Positions 32,493-40,224 of a stretch of 64,000 nt of DNA are shown here, piece after piece. A model generated the notes under the pieces. The model was not told where the DNA came from. It worked only from the letters and a program-made list of their open reading frames with translations, and made no database searches. This DNA comes from Paenibacillus sp. JZ16 (GTDB taxonomy: Bacteria; Bacillota; Bacilli; Paenibacillales; Paenibacillaceae): the NCBI RefSeq assembly GCF_015326965.1, contig NZ_CP017659.1:930001-994000 (forward strand), given 5' to 3'. The first letter of the stretch is position 1, and the number at the start of each line of letters is the position of its first letter. The translations under genes and the position numbers were made by a program.

Positions 32493-33659
32493 TTAGGTCC
32501 TGGACAGAACGGATTGTCGTTCTACAATCGATGTTTGAATTTTAATGGTGATTGGATTCTCGTTGGAGTTGCCAACGCGTTTCATCAGCAAATCAACGGC
32601 CGATCGAGCAAGCTTCTCGGTATCTTGTCGAACCGTCGTAAGCGGGGTTGGAATATATGCCGCTAACTGGATATCGGAGAAGCCGACGATGGACAGCTTT
32701 TCAGGAACCGGAATATCCATCTGCAATGCGGTATGAATGGTCGAGATGGCGACATGGTCATCCCCGCACATGATGGCCGTCATCCGGGGGTTGTCCTGAA
32801 TAAACCGCTCCTGCTCCGGATCGAGCTCATTAATGCGTCTGGTATCGCAAGCGACGCTTCGAAAATGAATGTTCTGGTACTTGACCGGAATTTTATGGTC
32901 GAGCAGCGCTTGGATATAGCCTTGGTACCGCTCCTTCCTGCTTGTGATATGATCGATCGCGTTCGAAGTGTATCCGACTTCCCGGTGCCCCTTCTCGATC
33001 AAATACTTGGTCATTTGATAAGAGCCCATATAGTGGTCGTGATACACGCAATCGATCTCCACTTCATGAAAAATACGGTCGATGATCACCAGCGGCAGTT
33101 TGCGAAGCTTTAATCGCAATACTTGATCGCTGCAGGTCTTCCGCCCCTGGGGAAACAGAATGATACCGGTAATTCCTCCTTCGGCCAACCTCTCCAGACA
33201 GAGATCCTCATCGTCGCAATCCTTCGTCATTTTCAGAATGAGGTCGCACCCGTGCTTTCGCACTTCAGCCTCGGCGGCGGCGATAATCCTGGAAGTGTAA
33301 TCGGACAAATGGGGCAAGATGAGCGCGATCTGTCCGAACGGCCTCTCCACGTCCGGCGCCGCCACGGTGCCCTGGGTAGAAATCCCTGAATCGACCATCA
33401 ATCCTTCTTGAGGCTGGGCAAGGAAGGTCCCTCTTCGGGGCAGGCGGTACACCAATCCCTGTTCGGCCAGCTTTTGAAGCGCCAGCTTGCTTGTCATTCG
33501 GCTCACGCCGAACAGCTTGGCAAGCTCTCCTTCGGATGGAACCGGATCATGGGGCCGCAGCCTGCGGCTCTTAATGATCTCGATCACCTGATCAGCCACC
33601 CGGTGATATAATTGATTCTGTTTAATCAAACGTACATCTTTCATCAAATTATCCCTCAA
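32493..33659 (-). CDS. GntR/LacI chimeric transcription regulator, second copy
   Basis: The GntR helix-turn-helix is VPSEGELAKLFGVSRMTSKLAL followed by the wing YRLPRRGTF. The effector domain is LacI-like (IALILPHLSDYTSRIIAAAE, MCGDDHVAISTIH, LSIVGFSDIQLAAYI). It leads a five-gene operon with PhnP-like hydrolase, binding protein, ATPase and permease at gaps of 33, 41, 87 and -4 bases. An LacI-type sensor suggests that the inducer contains a sugar or polyol moiety. It probably represses the whole operon, including itself, from the palindrome at 33798-33810. Confidence 0.88.
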   Translation of the reverse strand: MRDNLMKDVRLIKQNQLYHRVADQVIEIIKSRRLRPHDPVPSEGELAKLFGVSRMTSKLALQKLAEQGLVYRLPRRGTFLAQPQEGLMVDSGISTQGTVAAPDVERPFGQIALILPHLSDYTSRIIAAAEAEVRKHGCDLILKMTKDCDDEDLCLERLAEGGITGIILFPQGRKTCSDQVLRLKLRKLPLVIIDRIFHEVEIDCVYHDHYMGSYQMTKYLIEKGHREVGYTSNAIDHITSRKERYQGYIQALLDHKIPVKYQNIHFRSVACDTRRINELDPEQERFIQDNPRMTAIMCGDDHVAISTIHTALQMDIPVPEKLSIVGFSDIQLAAYIPTPLTTVRQDTEKLARSAVDLLMKRVGNSNENPITIKIQTSIVERQSVLSRT

Positions 33660-33797
33660 ATCATTGAGTCGACTCGTATCCGCAAGGGATCTAATTTGAC
33701 GTTAAGTTATGTCACTGACATATTCAATGATATATATGTAAAATTCTCGTAAATTCTATGTTAAATCGCAATTCTGTGTTCCTATATCAAGAAATAC

Positions 33798-33810
33798 ATA
33801 TCAGTGATAT
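33798..33810. promoter_or_regulatory. operator candidate ATATCAGTGATAT
   Basis: This is a perfect inverted repeat of six bases around one central base, 140 bases upstream of the second GntR/LacI gene. The half site TGATAT recurs near 33727-33732. The geometry is the same as that of the TATATTCAATATA sites of the first GntR/LacI regulator, with a different half site, as expected for paralogous repressors. Confidence 0.5.
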
Positions 33811-33916
33811 ATTATTCGCTTCACATATTAAAGCTTTACATCCGTGATCGCTCCATAATCATTAGCAAATGCATGGGATAATGCCGCACCCCAAGCAAAA
33901 ATGTCAAATGACACAC

Positions 33917-33953
33917 AAAATAGCCGCCAGTCTAAACCTGGCGGCTATTTTTA
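33917..33953 (-). terminator. bidirectional terminator after the TIM-barrel gene
   Basis: AAAATAGCCGCCAG pairs with CTGGCGGCTATTTT around a short loop. T runs follow on both strands. On the minus strand it ends the AraC, dioxygenase and TIM-barrel group. Confidence 0.85.
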
Positions 33954-34018
33954 ACCTGATCCCCGTTCACGCACTGCCCATTAAGTCTCAAAGTTCTCTG
34001 ACTGCATAATCCCTTGGT

Positions 34019-34813
34019 CTAGCTGTATTTCTGCCTAAAGCGGTCCGCGATCCAGTGATTGATCTCAAACAAATCGGCCACAGGTTCTCCTGTAAATGGA
34101 ATGCGAGGCATGTAGCTGACCGGACCGAACTCAGGGGTTACCGTGAAGTACGGCTTGCCTGCTTGGCTGCAATGCGCCCAAATCTGTTCCCACCAGCCTT
34201 CGAATCTTGCCAGTTCCTCCCCATATTCAGGTGCTGCCGGATGAGGAACCTGAGTACCGTTAACATATCCCACTCTTCCATGAGTATGCTGGGTACGCCT
34301 AATCATAAAGGCCATATCCTCTTCTTGATCATGCAGCAATGATTCGCAGACACAGGTAAAGTGGCTGAAATCCGCCGTGATTTTCAATTCCGGGAATTTT
34401 TTCAGCAGCTTCACGGTTGCACGAGGAGTGAACATGGCGCGTCCTCTATGGGTTACATGCGCCACGTCAACGCCCAGCTTCTTTTCCATGCTCAAAGCGA
34501 ACTCAAAAAGTGAATCTTGTTCTTCCTCAGAAAAGTAATCTTTACCGGTATGGGAGTTTACGAAGATCGGCGAAAACTCCAATGCACTTTCCAATTGCTC
34601 GTGATAAACCTCCTTATGATTTCCATAAGTGAATATCTGAGGGATATATAACAGCTTGAACTCTTGCAGCAGCTCCATAAATTCATTCTTGTCAGCATCA
34701 TTCGGAAGCCCTGTTTCAATACCTTGATAGCCGTTCATATAAGCTCGCTCGAATTTCTCTCTTAATGTCCCCTCCATGCCCCAAAAAGCATGAAATAATT
34801 GCAGCTCCATCAT
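34019..34813 (-). CDS. sugar phosphate isomerase/epimerase-like TIM barrel protein
   Basis: The fold resembles xylose-isomerase-like TIM barrels: MNGYQGIETGLPND in the first strand-helix unit, FVNSHTGKDYF and VDVAHVTHRGRAMFTP with candidate metal-binding histidines and acids, ITADFSHFTCVCESLL, and FTVTPEFGPVSYMPR at the end. The length of 264 residues is typical. The family isomerises or epimerises keto-sugars or dehydrates inosose. It begins 15 bases after the dioxygenase gene, so the two form one operon. The substrate is unknown. Confidence 0.78.
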   Translation of the reverse strand: MMELQLFHAFWGMEGTLREKFERAYMNGYQGIETGLPNDADKNEFMELLQEFKLLYIPQIFTYGNHKEVYHEQLESALEFSPIFVNSHTGKDYFSEEEQDSLFEFALSMEKKLGVDVAHVTHRGRAMFTPRATVKLLKKFPELKITADFSHFTCVCESLLHDQEEDMAFMIRRTQHTHGRVGYVNGTQVPHPAAPEYGEELARFEGWWEQIWAHCSQAGKPYFTVTPEFGPVSYMPRIPFTGEPVADLFEINHWIADRFRQKYS

Positions 34814-34827
34814 AATCCTCCCTAGAT

Positions 34828-35826
34828 TTAATCGTCCTTCGTCATCCCCATCGGCATCATCATGCCATTGTCCATTCCCATCATGGTCACGCTATTCGAT
34901 TCTGCTTCCTCATCAGATAAAAACACCTCGGTACCGAATACAGGCTCGGCATATGGCAGATGCGTGCTTCCGCGCGCCAGAATTTGACGGTAATTACCCG
35001 AGTTTCCTTCGAATCCGTCATGATCCCAAGGAACCCATGACCGGGCGTTGCAGTAATGACACACATAAGATCGGCGGTAACGGTCCGAAGTTCGATTAGG
35101 AAAAGAGCGGTGGAACAGATGTGAATGGAAAAACAGCACGTCTCCCGGGCTCAAAATAACAGGAATTGGCGGCGGATAGCCGGCGACTACCTTCGAAAGC
35201 GTATTCACATTATCGTCTATATGGCTGACGTTCTGGACGCTGTTTAAATCCTCAAACGCATCCACTGCATGAACGTTCCCTCCACCGATTCCATCAGGCG
35301 GATACACAGGTTCGTGGTTCGAACCCGGAACGACCCATAAGCAGCCATTCTCTTCATCCACTTCCTCCAGTGCAATCCACGCTCCAATCAGTGTGTCGGG
35401 GTGCGTCTTGATATAACAGGAATCCTGGTGCCAGCCCTGTCCTCCCTTCCCGGGCGGGTTCAGGAAGAGCATGGACTGAAGAGCATAGACGTCGGGGCCG
35501 ATCAGTGCTTCAGTCACATCGAGAATACGTGGATGGAGCATACCTCGCTCAGCCGCCACATTCACCCGGGAAAGCATATGAATCCGTGTCGCCTTCGCGA
35601 ATTCTTCCTTGAGTGGATCCGTGCTGTCAGCATCCGCCGTCTTGTCCGGCTTAAGACGGTTGAGCCTAGAATCCTCCGCCAGCTCAAACAGTTCGGCGAT
35701 ATCATCTTTTGACAACAAGCCTCTAACAATCAGATAGCCTTCCTTGTGATAGTTCGTATACTCCTTCACACTAACCAAATAACGATTGTCCCTTGCGCGT
35801 GATTTCGGGACATAAAATGTACCCAT
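34828..35826 (-). CDS. phytanoyl-CoA dioxygenase (PhyH) family Fe(II)/2-oxoglutarate enzyme
   Basis: The double-stranded beta-helix enzyme shows the iron-binding HxD at H133/D135 (GQGWHQDSCYIKTHP) and the distal histidine in FFHSHLFHRSFPNRT (H236 or H239), with arginines RYRRS for 2-oxoglutarate. GGAGGG lies 9 bases before the ATG at 35826, so the extension to 35895 is rejected. The protein ends in an odd methionine-rich tail (MMGMDNGMMMPMGM) of unknown role. PhyH enzymes hydroxylate small molecules or lipids; pairing with a sugar-isomerase-like gene points to a polyol or sugar-derived substrate. Confidence 0.85.
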   Translation of the reverse strand: MGTFYVPKSRARDNRYLVSVKEYTNYHKEGYLIVRGLLSKDDIAELFELAEDSRLNRLKPDKTADADSTDPLKEEFAKATRIHMLSRVNVAAERGMLHPRILDVTEALIGPDVYALQSMLFLNPPGKGGQGWHQDSCYIKTHPDTLIGAWIALEEVDEENGCLWVVPGSNHEPVYPPDGIGGGNVHAVDAFEDLNSVQNVSHIDDNVNTLSKVVAGYPPPIPVILSPGDVLFFHSHLFHRSFPNRTSDRYRRSYVCHYCNARSWVPWDHDGFEGNSGNYRQILARGSTHLPYAEPVFGTEVFLSDEEAESNSVTMMGMDNGMMMPMGMTKDD

Positions 35827-35930
35827 TATTTGAATCCCTCCGTCATTAAGAATGTCTGCACATTCATTGTACCCGCGCTGGAATCGTGCTCTCAATGGCC
35901 TGAAACCGGAAAACGATGTGTTTATTTGAT

Positions 35931-36815
35931 CTAGGGTTTGACTAAGATATATCGATTAACCGGGTATGGCGTGCGCGAATCCAAAAGGTCGGCCGTATGA
36001 CGAAATAATGGATCATTGCAGCGTTTAAGATAATCAGAGGCCGTAATCCCCCGAATCCGTTTATACATTTTGGAGAAATGGTGTTCATCCCCAAAGCCAA
36101 CCGAAAAGGCAATTTGTTTGACCGAACCTGCTCCCCTCATCATCAAAAACTCTGCGCGGCGCAGCCGTCTTTCCAGCAGCATTCGTTTCGGAGTCATACC
36201 CAGGGACACAACGAACACGCGGGTGAAATGCTCATGCGACCATCCGGATCGTGCCGCGATTTCTTCGATGGTTATGGGCTCCGCCAGATGCTCCTCCATG
36301 AATTCCAGTGCCCGTTGAATCGGGACTGGCAAGGAGAGTACGCTCCCTTCATCTGTATATCCAGAATGAGACGACAATTCTTCAAGCGAAGCGGCAACAA
36401 GCACAGCCAGCCGTCTCCGCCAATAAGAAGATTGGTGATTCGCAATCCAAAGCATCTTCTGCATCATACCAGCAACAAGCGTATGCTGGTTGGAGAGAAA
36501 CCGATTGCCCTGGCTAAAAAGAGGTTCGAACCTTTCATTCTCTTCCCGAAGGGCTGCGTAGTCAAAGTGGACGAACATATGCCGCACATTTTTCTCCGAG
36601 CAGAAACGATATGAATGCTGTTCTCCTGGACGAGTGAAGATGAAACAAGGCTCATCTAATAGAAAGGCTTGACCGCCTATCTCATAGACTGTTCCAGAAC
36701 CGTCGGGGAAGTAAACCAGTTCGTAATCGTTAATGGTTCTCGGGCCGAGTATGAAACCGGCCTGGATAATAATGTCGCCGACGTTATGAACTACCGGCCA
36801 TTCTTGCTCAGTCAT
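35931..36815 (-). CDS. AraC-family transcription regulator with cupin-like sensor
   Basis: The N-terminal half is a cupin-type arabinose-binding fold (YELVYFPDGSGTVYEIGG, FIFTRPGEQHSYRF). The C-terminal half has two helix-turn-helix units (ITIEEIAARSGWSHEHFTRVF and GSVKQIAFSVGFGDEHHFSKMYKR). Its length of 294 residues is standard for soluble AraC proteins. The gene lies about 100 bases upstream of the dioxygenase gene on the same strand and probably controls it. The GGCGG sequence 9 bases upstream supports the ATG at 36815. Confidence 0.87.
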   Translation of the reverse strand: MTEQEWPVVHNVGDIIIQAGFILGPRTINDYELVYFPDGSGTVYEIGGQAFLLDEPCFIFTRPGEQHSYRFCSEKNVRHMFVHFDYAALREENERFEPLFSQGNRFLSNQHTLVAGMMQKMLWIANHQSSYWRRRLAVLVAASLEELSSHSGYTDEGSVLSLPVPIQRALEFMEEHLAEPITIEEIAARSGWSHEHFTRVFVVSLGMTPKRMLLERRLRRAEFLMMRGAGSVKQIAFSVGFGDEHHFSKMYKRIRGITASDYLKRCNDPLFRHTADLLDSRTPYPVNRYILVKP

Positions 36816-36954
36816 TCCTCTCTACCGCCTTCCTCCCTGCTTTTGTCTGTTGTTGTTACGATTGTACCAAAGGTCTATGGTTAACCATATATCTTCTTAT
36901 CATTTTCGACTAAGTGTATATGGGTTTTAACAAGAACATGTATCGTTAAAGCAC

Positions 36955-36980
36955 AAAAAGCCGCAGCTTCGCGGCTTTTT
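36955..36980 (-). terminator. bidirectional intrinsic terminator
   Basis: AAAAAGCCGC and GCGGCTTTTT form a perfect ten-pair stem with a six-base loop. It lies about 100 bases after the serine hydrolase stop codon and isolates it from the AraC gene. Confidence 0.85.
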
Positions 36981-37077
36981 AAGCGAGTTTATTTTTGTGA
37001 AATGGTGGAAACATCGACGGTTCGGCCACCAGGGCGGCTGAGCGTTAGATGTCGTGGGGTGATGGCAGACGTACTAG

Positions 37078-38322
37078 TCAGTCTTCGATTGCCTGATAGA
37101 CCATAGTCCAGAAGTCGTGGATAAGATGCGCCGAATCCGGGGTGGACATTCCGACTTGAGTGAGCAGGATTCCGGTAAGCTGTTTGTCCGGGTCGGCGTA
37201 CGCCGAGGTGCCGCTTCCGCCGTCCCAGCCAAATTGGCCGATGGAAGCATAGTCGCCGCGGTAGGTGCGTACCGCCATTCCGAAACCCCAACCGCCGTGC
37301 TGCCCTTGGCCATGCGACAAATGGACATTGTTTTTGGCCAAGTCGTCTCGGAATGCTTGCTGCTCGGGCGTAAGGCGGTTCGTGGTCATCAGCTGGACAG
37401 CAGGCCGGGACAGGATTCGTTCGGTCCCGTGCAGCCCTTGGTTTAGCAGCATCTGTAAATACGCATGAGAGTCGTCTACGGTTGACAGCAACCCACCGCC
37501 GCCTGCTTGGAACGCTGGCGGCTTACTGTAGCGTCCGCCTGCCGCCTCATCCCATACCATGAACTCGCCGGTCTGCGGATCGGGAACGTAGGCCGGAGGC
37601 AGCCGGTCAATTTTGCTTTCGGGCACGTAGAAGCCGGTATCTTTCATTCCCAGCGGTTCAAAGATGCGTTCGCGCAGGAACGTCTCGAATGTCTGACCGG
37701 TAACCCTCGCAACGAGTACGCCGAGCACTTCGTTGCTCATGTGGTACTGCCATCGTTCTCCGGGCTGGTAGCATAGCGGGAGCGTACCCAGGCGGCGCAT
37801 CCACTCATCCGGCTCCGGCATCTCCTGCCCTGGCGTGTCAAATAAACCATTCTCGAAGATCGCGTTTTGGATTGGGGAGCCCATTAACGTCATATCCACT
37901 CCGAGTCCGAACGTAGAGGTCAACAGATCCCGCACGGTGATCGGCCGCCGTGCCGGCACGGTTTCGTCCAGCGGGCCGTCGGGTCGCTTCAGCACCTGCC
38001 GGTTGGCGAGCTCGGGCAGCCACTTATCTACCGGGTCATCCAGATGCAGCTTGCACTCGTCGAGCAGGACCATCACCGGCGCGGCCCCAACCATCTTGGT
38101 AGTGGATGCCATCCGGAAGATCGTGTCCCGACACATAGGAGCGCCACCGTCATGGCGCATCGTGCCAATCGCTTCGACGTGCGTCTCACCATTCCGGCTG
38201 ACTAGGGCGACAAGCCCAGGAATCTTTCCGGAATCGACATGCCTTGCCAGCACGTCGTGCATTTTGCGCAACCCTTTTTCAGTGAATCCTTTGTTGCTAT
38301 GTCCCATTGCAATCTTATTCAT
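37078..38322 (-). CDS. serine hydrolase of the beta-lactamase (class C/EstB-like) family
   Basis: The active-site SxxK is STTK at residues 73-76 (FRMASTTKMVGA), followed by the tyrosine motif region WQYHMSNEVLG and a C-terminal block HGGWGFGMAVRT. The length of 414 residues fits the family of esterases, transesterases and D-aminopeptidases. There is no signal peptide, which argues against a periplasm-type drug beta-lactamase. GAGGG lies 7 bases before the ATG. It follows the pentapeptide-repeat gene by 82 bases and is probably transcribed with it from the TetR-controlled promoter. Confidence 0.85.
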   Translation of the reverse strand: MNKIAMGHSNKGFTEKGLRKMHDVLARHVDSGKIPGLVALVSRNGETHVEAIGTMRHDGGAPMCRDTIFRMASTTKMVGAAPVMVLLDECKLHLDDPVDKWLPELANRQVLKRPDGPLDETVPARRPITVRDLLTSTFGLGVDMTLMGSPIQNAIFENGLFDTPGQEMPEPDEWMRRLGTLPLCYQPGERWQYHMSNEVLGVLVARVTGQTFETFLRERIFEPLGMKDTGFYVPESKIDRLPPAYVPDPQTGEFMVWDEAAGGRYSKPPAFQAGGGGLLSTVDDSHAYLQMLLNQGLHGTERILSRPAVQLMTTNRLTPEQQAFRDDLAKNNVHLSHGQGQHGGWGFGMAVRTYRGDYASIGQFGWDGGSGTSAYADPDKQLTGILLTQVGMSTPDSAHLIHDFWTMVYQAIED

Positions 38323-38404
38323 TTGATATCCCTCACTTTAATTTTTTTGTAAATCCCATTGTTTTAAACTACACTTTCGCCCGGCTTTGCGTTTTCCATT
38401 TGTC

Positions 38405-39073
38405 TTAAATAACCGTAACCTTGGACAAATCGGCCTCCAGGCCTTTAAGCGCCGCATAGGTCAGCTTATCCATCGTTGCGCCGTCAAAGCAGATGGTTTT
38501 GATGGCACGGTAATACTTCTTGGACAACAAAGGTCCTTGGAAAGACGAATTCTTGATTACCGCGCCCTTGAACGAAACGCCGTTCAACCCTGCTTTGTCA
38601 AACTTGACGCCGATGAAGGTTTGGCTGTCAAACACCAGCCCAGTCAGATCGCTATTTGTGAAATCTACCCCGTCGAACATACAATTTTCAAAGACGGTGT
38701 TTCTAAGATCGGTCATCGTCAGATTGACGTCGGTCAGTTTGGCGCCCAAGAATTTTGCGCCGGCCAACCTCGACTTACTGAAGTTGGTGCGCACAAGGAC
38801 CGTTTTATTGAAGCTTGCATGGGCCAGGTCAAGGGTGGACAGGTTGCAGTCCGTCAGATTCGTGCCGTCAAAATGGGCACCGTGTACGTCGCTGCTCTTA
38901 AACGAACTTCCGGTCAAATCAGCGCCCGAAAAGTCGGAACCGGAGAGCGAGCTGCTTTTAAACTGTCCATTATGGGCCGTAACGCCTGCAAAGTCGCTTT
39001 TCGTCAGATTGCTTGCGTTAAAGTTTGTCACTACTTGCCGTTCCTGCGAGTTAGAGGTTTTGGTTTGATTCAT
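38405..39073 (-). CDS. pentapeptide-repeat protein
   Basis: Nearly the whole chain from residue 18 to 180 is built of A(D/N)LXX/F-type pentapeptides, for example FNASNLTKSDFAGVT, GADLTGSSFKSSDVHGAHF and AKLTDVNLTMTDLRNTVF. These form a right-handed quadrilateral beta-helix. The last 40 residues are non-repeat (YYRAIKTICFDGATMDKL). Some such proteins (Qnr, McbG, MfpA) mimic DNA and protect gyrase; the sequence alone does not show this. A perfect palindrome just upstream suggests control by the adjacent TetR protein. Confidence 0.85.
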   Translation of the reverse strand: MNQTKTSNSQERQVVTNFNASNLTKSDFAGVTAHNGQFKSSSLSGSDFSGADLTGSSFKSSDVHGAHFDGTNLTDCNLSTLDLAHASFNKTVLVRTNFSKSRLAGAKFLGAKLTDVNLTMTDLRNTVFENCMFDGVDFTNSDLTGLVFDSQTFIGVKFDKAGLNGVSFKGAVIKNSSFQGPLLSKKYYRAIKTICFDGATMDKLTYAALKGLEADLSKVTVI

Positions 39074-39130
39074 AAATATTCACGTCTCCCTTATAATTAG
39101 TTTTCTAACACCATTACTTTGAATCCGGAT

Positions 39131-39165
39131 CACCTATTCATACCAACCGTTGGTATGAATAGGTG
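39131..39165. promoter_or_regulatory. perfect 35-bp palindrome, likely TetR operator
   Basis: Two 17-base arms (CACCTATTCATACCAAC and its exact complement) flank a single base. The inner part ATACCAAC...GTTGGTAT recurs imperfectly in front of the tetR gene (39872-39888). It lies 58 bases upstream of the pentapeptide gene and 26 bases after the tetR stop codon. Neither strand has a T run after the stem, so it is not a normal terminator. Confidence 0.7.
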
Positions 39166-39190
39166 TAAAAATAAGCTGCCTCTCGGCAGT

Positions 39191-39856
39191 TTAGTTTTCT
39201 TTGCTGACATCTCTCGCTGACACTCGAAACAATTCCTCGTATCGTTGATACATTTGCTCATCGAACAGATCAAGCCCCAGGCCTTTCAATATTTCATCGA
39301 AAAATCTTACCTTATGAAGCATCATCTCGGGCGAAGCCTCAATGACCTCCGGGTTTAGCCAAATATTGGTGAGAATCACCAGGACTTCGCTAAGCTCCCT
39401 TGGGTAGTCGGTTCGAATCGAGCCATCTCGCATTCCCTGTTCGATGATGGGCTGGATATAGACGGGTACGGCTTTTTCAAAGATGTTCTCGATCTGGGCC
39501 GCCAGCAGCTTCGGATTGCGCAAGAGGTTCGGCGCCACCGATGCCAGTTCGTTGTGAGCAGCATTGTCGAGAGAGAGTTGGGAAATCTTCCGGAGCTTCT
39601 CCAGGCCGTTCAGCCCATTGTCATCCCGGATGCCGGAGAGCATCTCGTCAACGCCTTTGAACGCGTGATCGATGACGGCCTGCCAGATCTCTTCCTTTGA
39701 CTTGAAGTGATGATAAATCGCTCCTTTTGTCAACCCGCCCAGTTCATTGATGATATCCTGAATGGAGGTTTGCTCGTATCCTTTTTGCATGAACAGATTA
39801 AGCGCCACGGTTAGAATTTGGTTGATGGTTTCTTCCGGATATTTATTTCGTGCCAC
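39191..39856 (-). CDS. TetR-family transcription regulator
   Basis: The N-terminal DNA-binding domain is ETINQILTVALNLFMQKGYE with the recognition helix GGLTKGAIYHHFKSKEEI. The rest is the helical ligand domain, for 221 residues in total. AGGAG lies 7 bases before the GTG at 39856, which is chosen over the ATG codons at 39895 and 39877. The upstream ATG codons would place the operator inside the coding region. A good promoter and an operator-like repeat precede it, so it is autoregulated and probably represses the pentapeptide and hydrolase genes downstream. Confidence 0.88.
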   Translation of the reverse strand: MARNKYPEETINQILTVALNLFMQKGYEQTSIQDIINELGGLTKGAIYHHFKSKEEIWQAVIDHAFKGVDEMLSGIRDDNGLNGLEKLRKISQLSLDNAAHNELASVAPNLLRNPKLLAAQIENIFEKAVPVYIQPIIEQGMRDGSIRTDYPRELSEVLVILTNIWLNPEVIEASPEMMLHKVRFFDEILKGLGLDLFDEQMYQRYEELFRVSARDVSKEN

Positions 39857-39871
39857 TTGCCCTCTCCTTTC

Positions 39872-39888
39872 ATACATTCGGTTGGTAT
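39872..39888. promoter_or_regulatory. TetR operator candidate in front of tetR
   Basis: On the minus strand ATACCAACCGAATGTAT matches 14 of 17 bases of the centre of the palindrome at 39131-39165. It lies just downstream of the -10 box and would block the tetR promoter. Confidence 0.6.
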
Positions 39889-39894
39889 GTAACA

Positions 39895-39923
39895 AATATA
39901 TCCAATCATCCGTTTGCTGTCAA
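39895..39923 (-). promoter_or_regulatory. sigma-A promoter of the tetR gene
   Basis: TTGACA (39918-39923) and TATATT (39895-39900) are separated by exactly 17 bases on the minus strand. The predicted start site falls at the edge of the TetR operator candidate. Confidence 0.8.
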
Positions 39924-39935
39924 CCCCCTTTTTGA

Positions 39936-40218
39936 TGTTTATTGATTTTCGTTTTTCATTGCCAGAGTTATTGGCTTCTGTATTCAATAGAAGGCGAGGA
40001 TACGTGGCTATACCACCATCCCCAGGCAAAAAAAAAACCACACCAAAGTAGGGGCGAGGTTTCTGATTGATATCCACTTCCTTTATTTCAAGTTGAATCA
40101 TCTGGTCTAGCAGTCCTGTACCATCCGGCAAACTGCTCCGATCTGTTAAACTAACATTTCCCGTTAATCCAATCATTTTCTTCACCTTGTTTAACTGAGA
40201 TACATAAGCATCGTTCAA
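39936..40218 (-). CDS. doubtful small ORF upstream of tetR
   Basis: An open frame starts at 40218 and reads MNDAYVSQLNKVKKMIGLTG, then LLDQMIQLEIKEVDINQKPR, and crosses a run of ten T. The first 60 residues look protein-like, but the frame continues through the tetR promoter and into the tetR gene to 39811, so the 3' end cannot all be real. It begins 6 bases after the APH-like gene. It may be a remnant of a degraded gene. I do not recognise it. Confidence 0.25.
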
Positions 40219-40224
40219 TCTCTG

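Larger units (their letters stand above)
33660..34018. other. intergenic control region of the importer operon
   Basis: It contains the operator-like palindrome ATATCAGTGATAT (33798-33810), a related site TTCAATGATATA near 33722-33733, and a bidirectional terminator (33917-33953). No gene is seen. Confidence 0.5.

Noticed and set aside
36989..37328. Open frames overlapping the serine hydrolase on the same strand
   Set aside because: They are read in other frames of the well-supported serine hydrolase or run past its stop, and show no family features.
39131..39165. The perfect 35-bp palindrome as an intrinsic terminator of tetR
   Set aside because: Neither strand has a run of T after the stem, and the core recurs at the tetR promoter, so an operator explains it better.
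40028..40037. Run of ten T (minus strand) as the tail of a terminator for the APH-like gene
   Set aside because: I could not draw a stable stem immediately before it.
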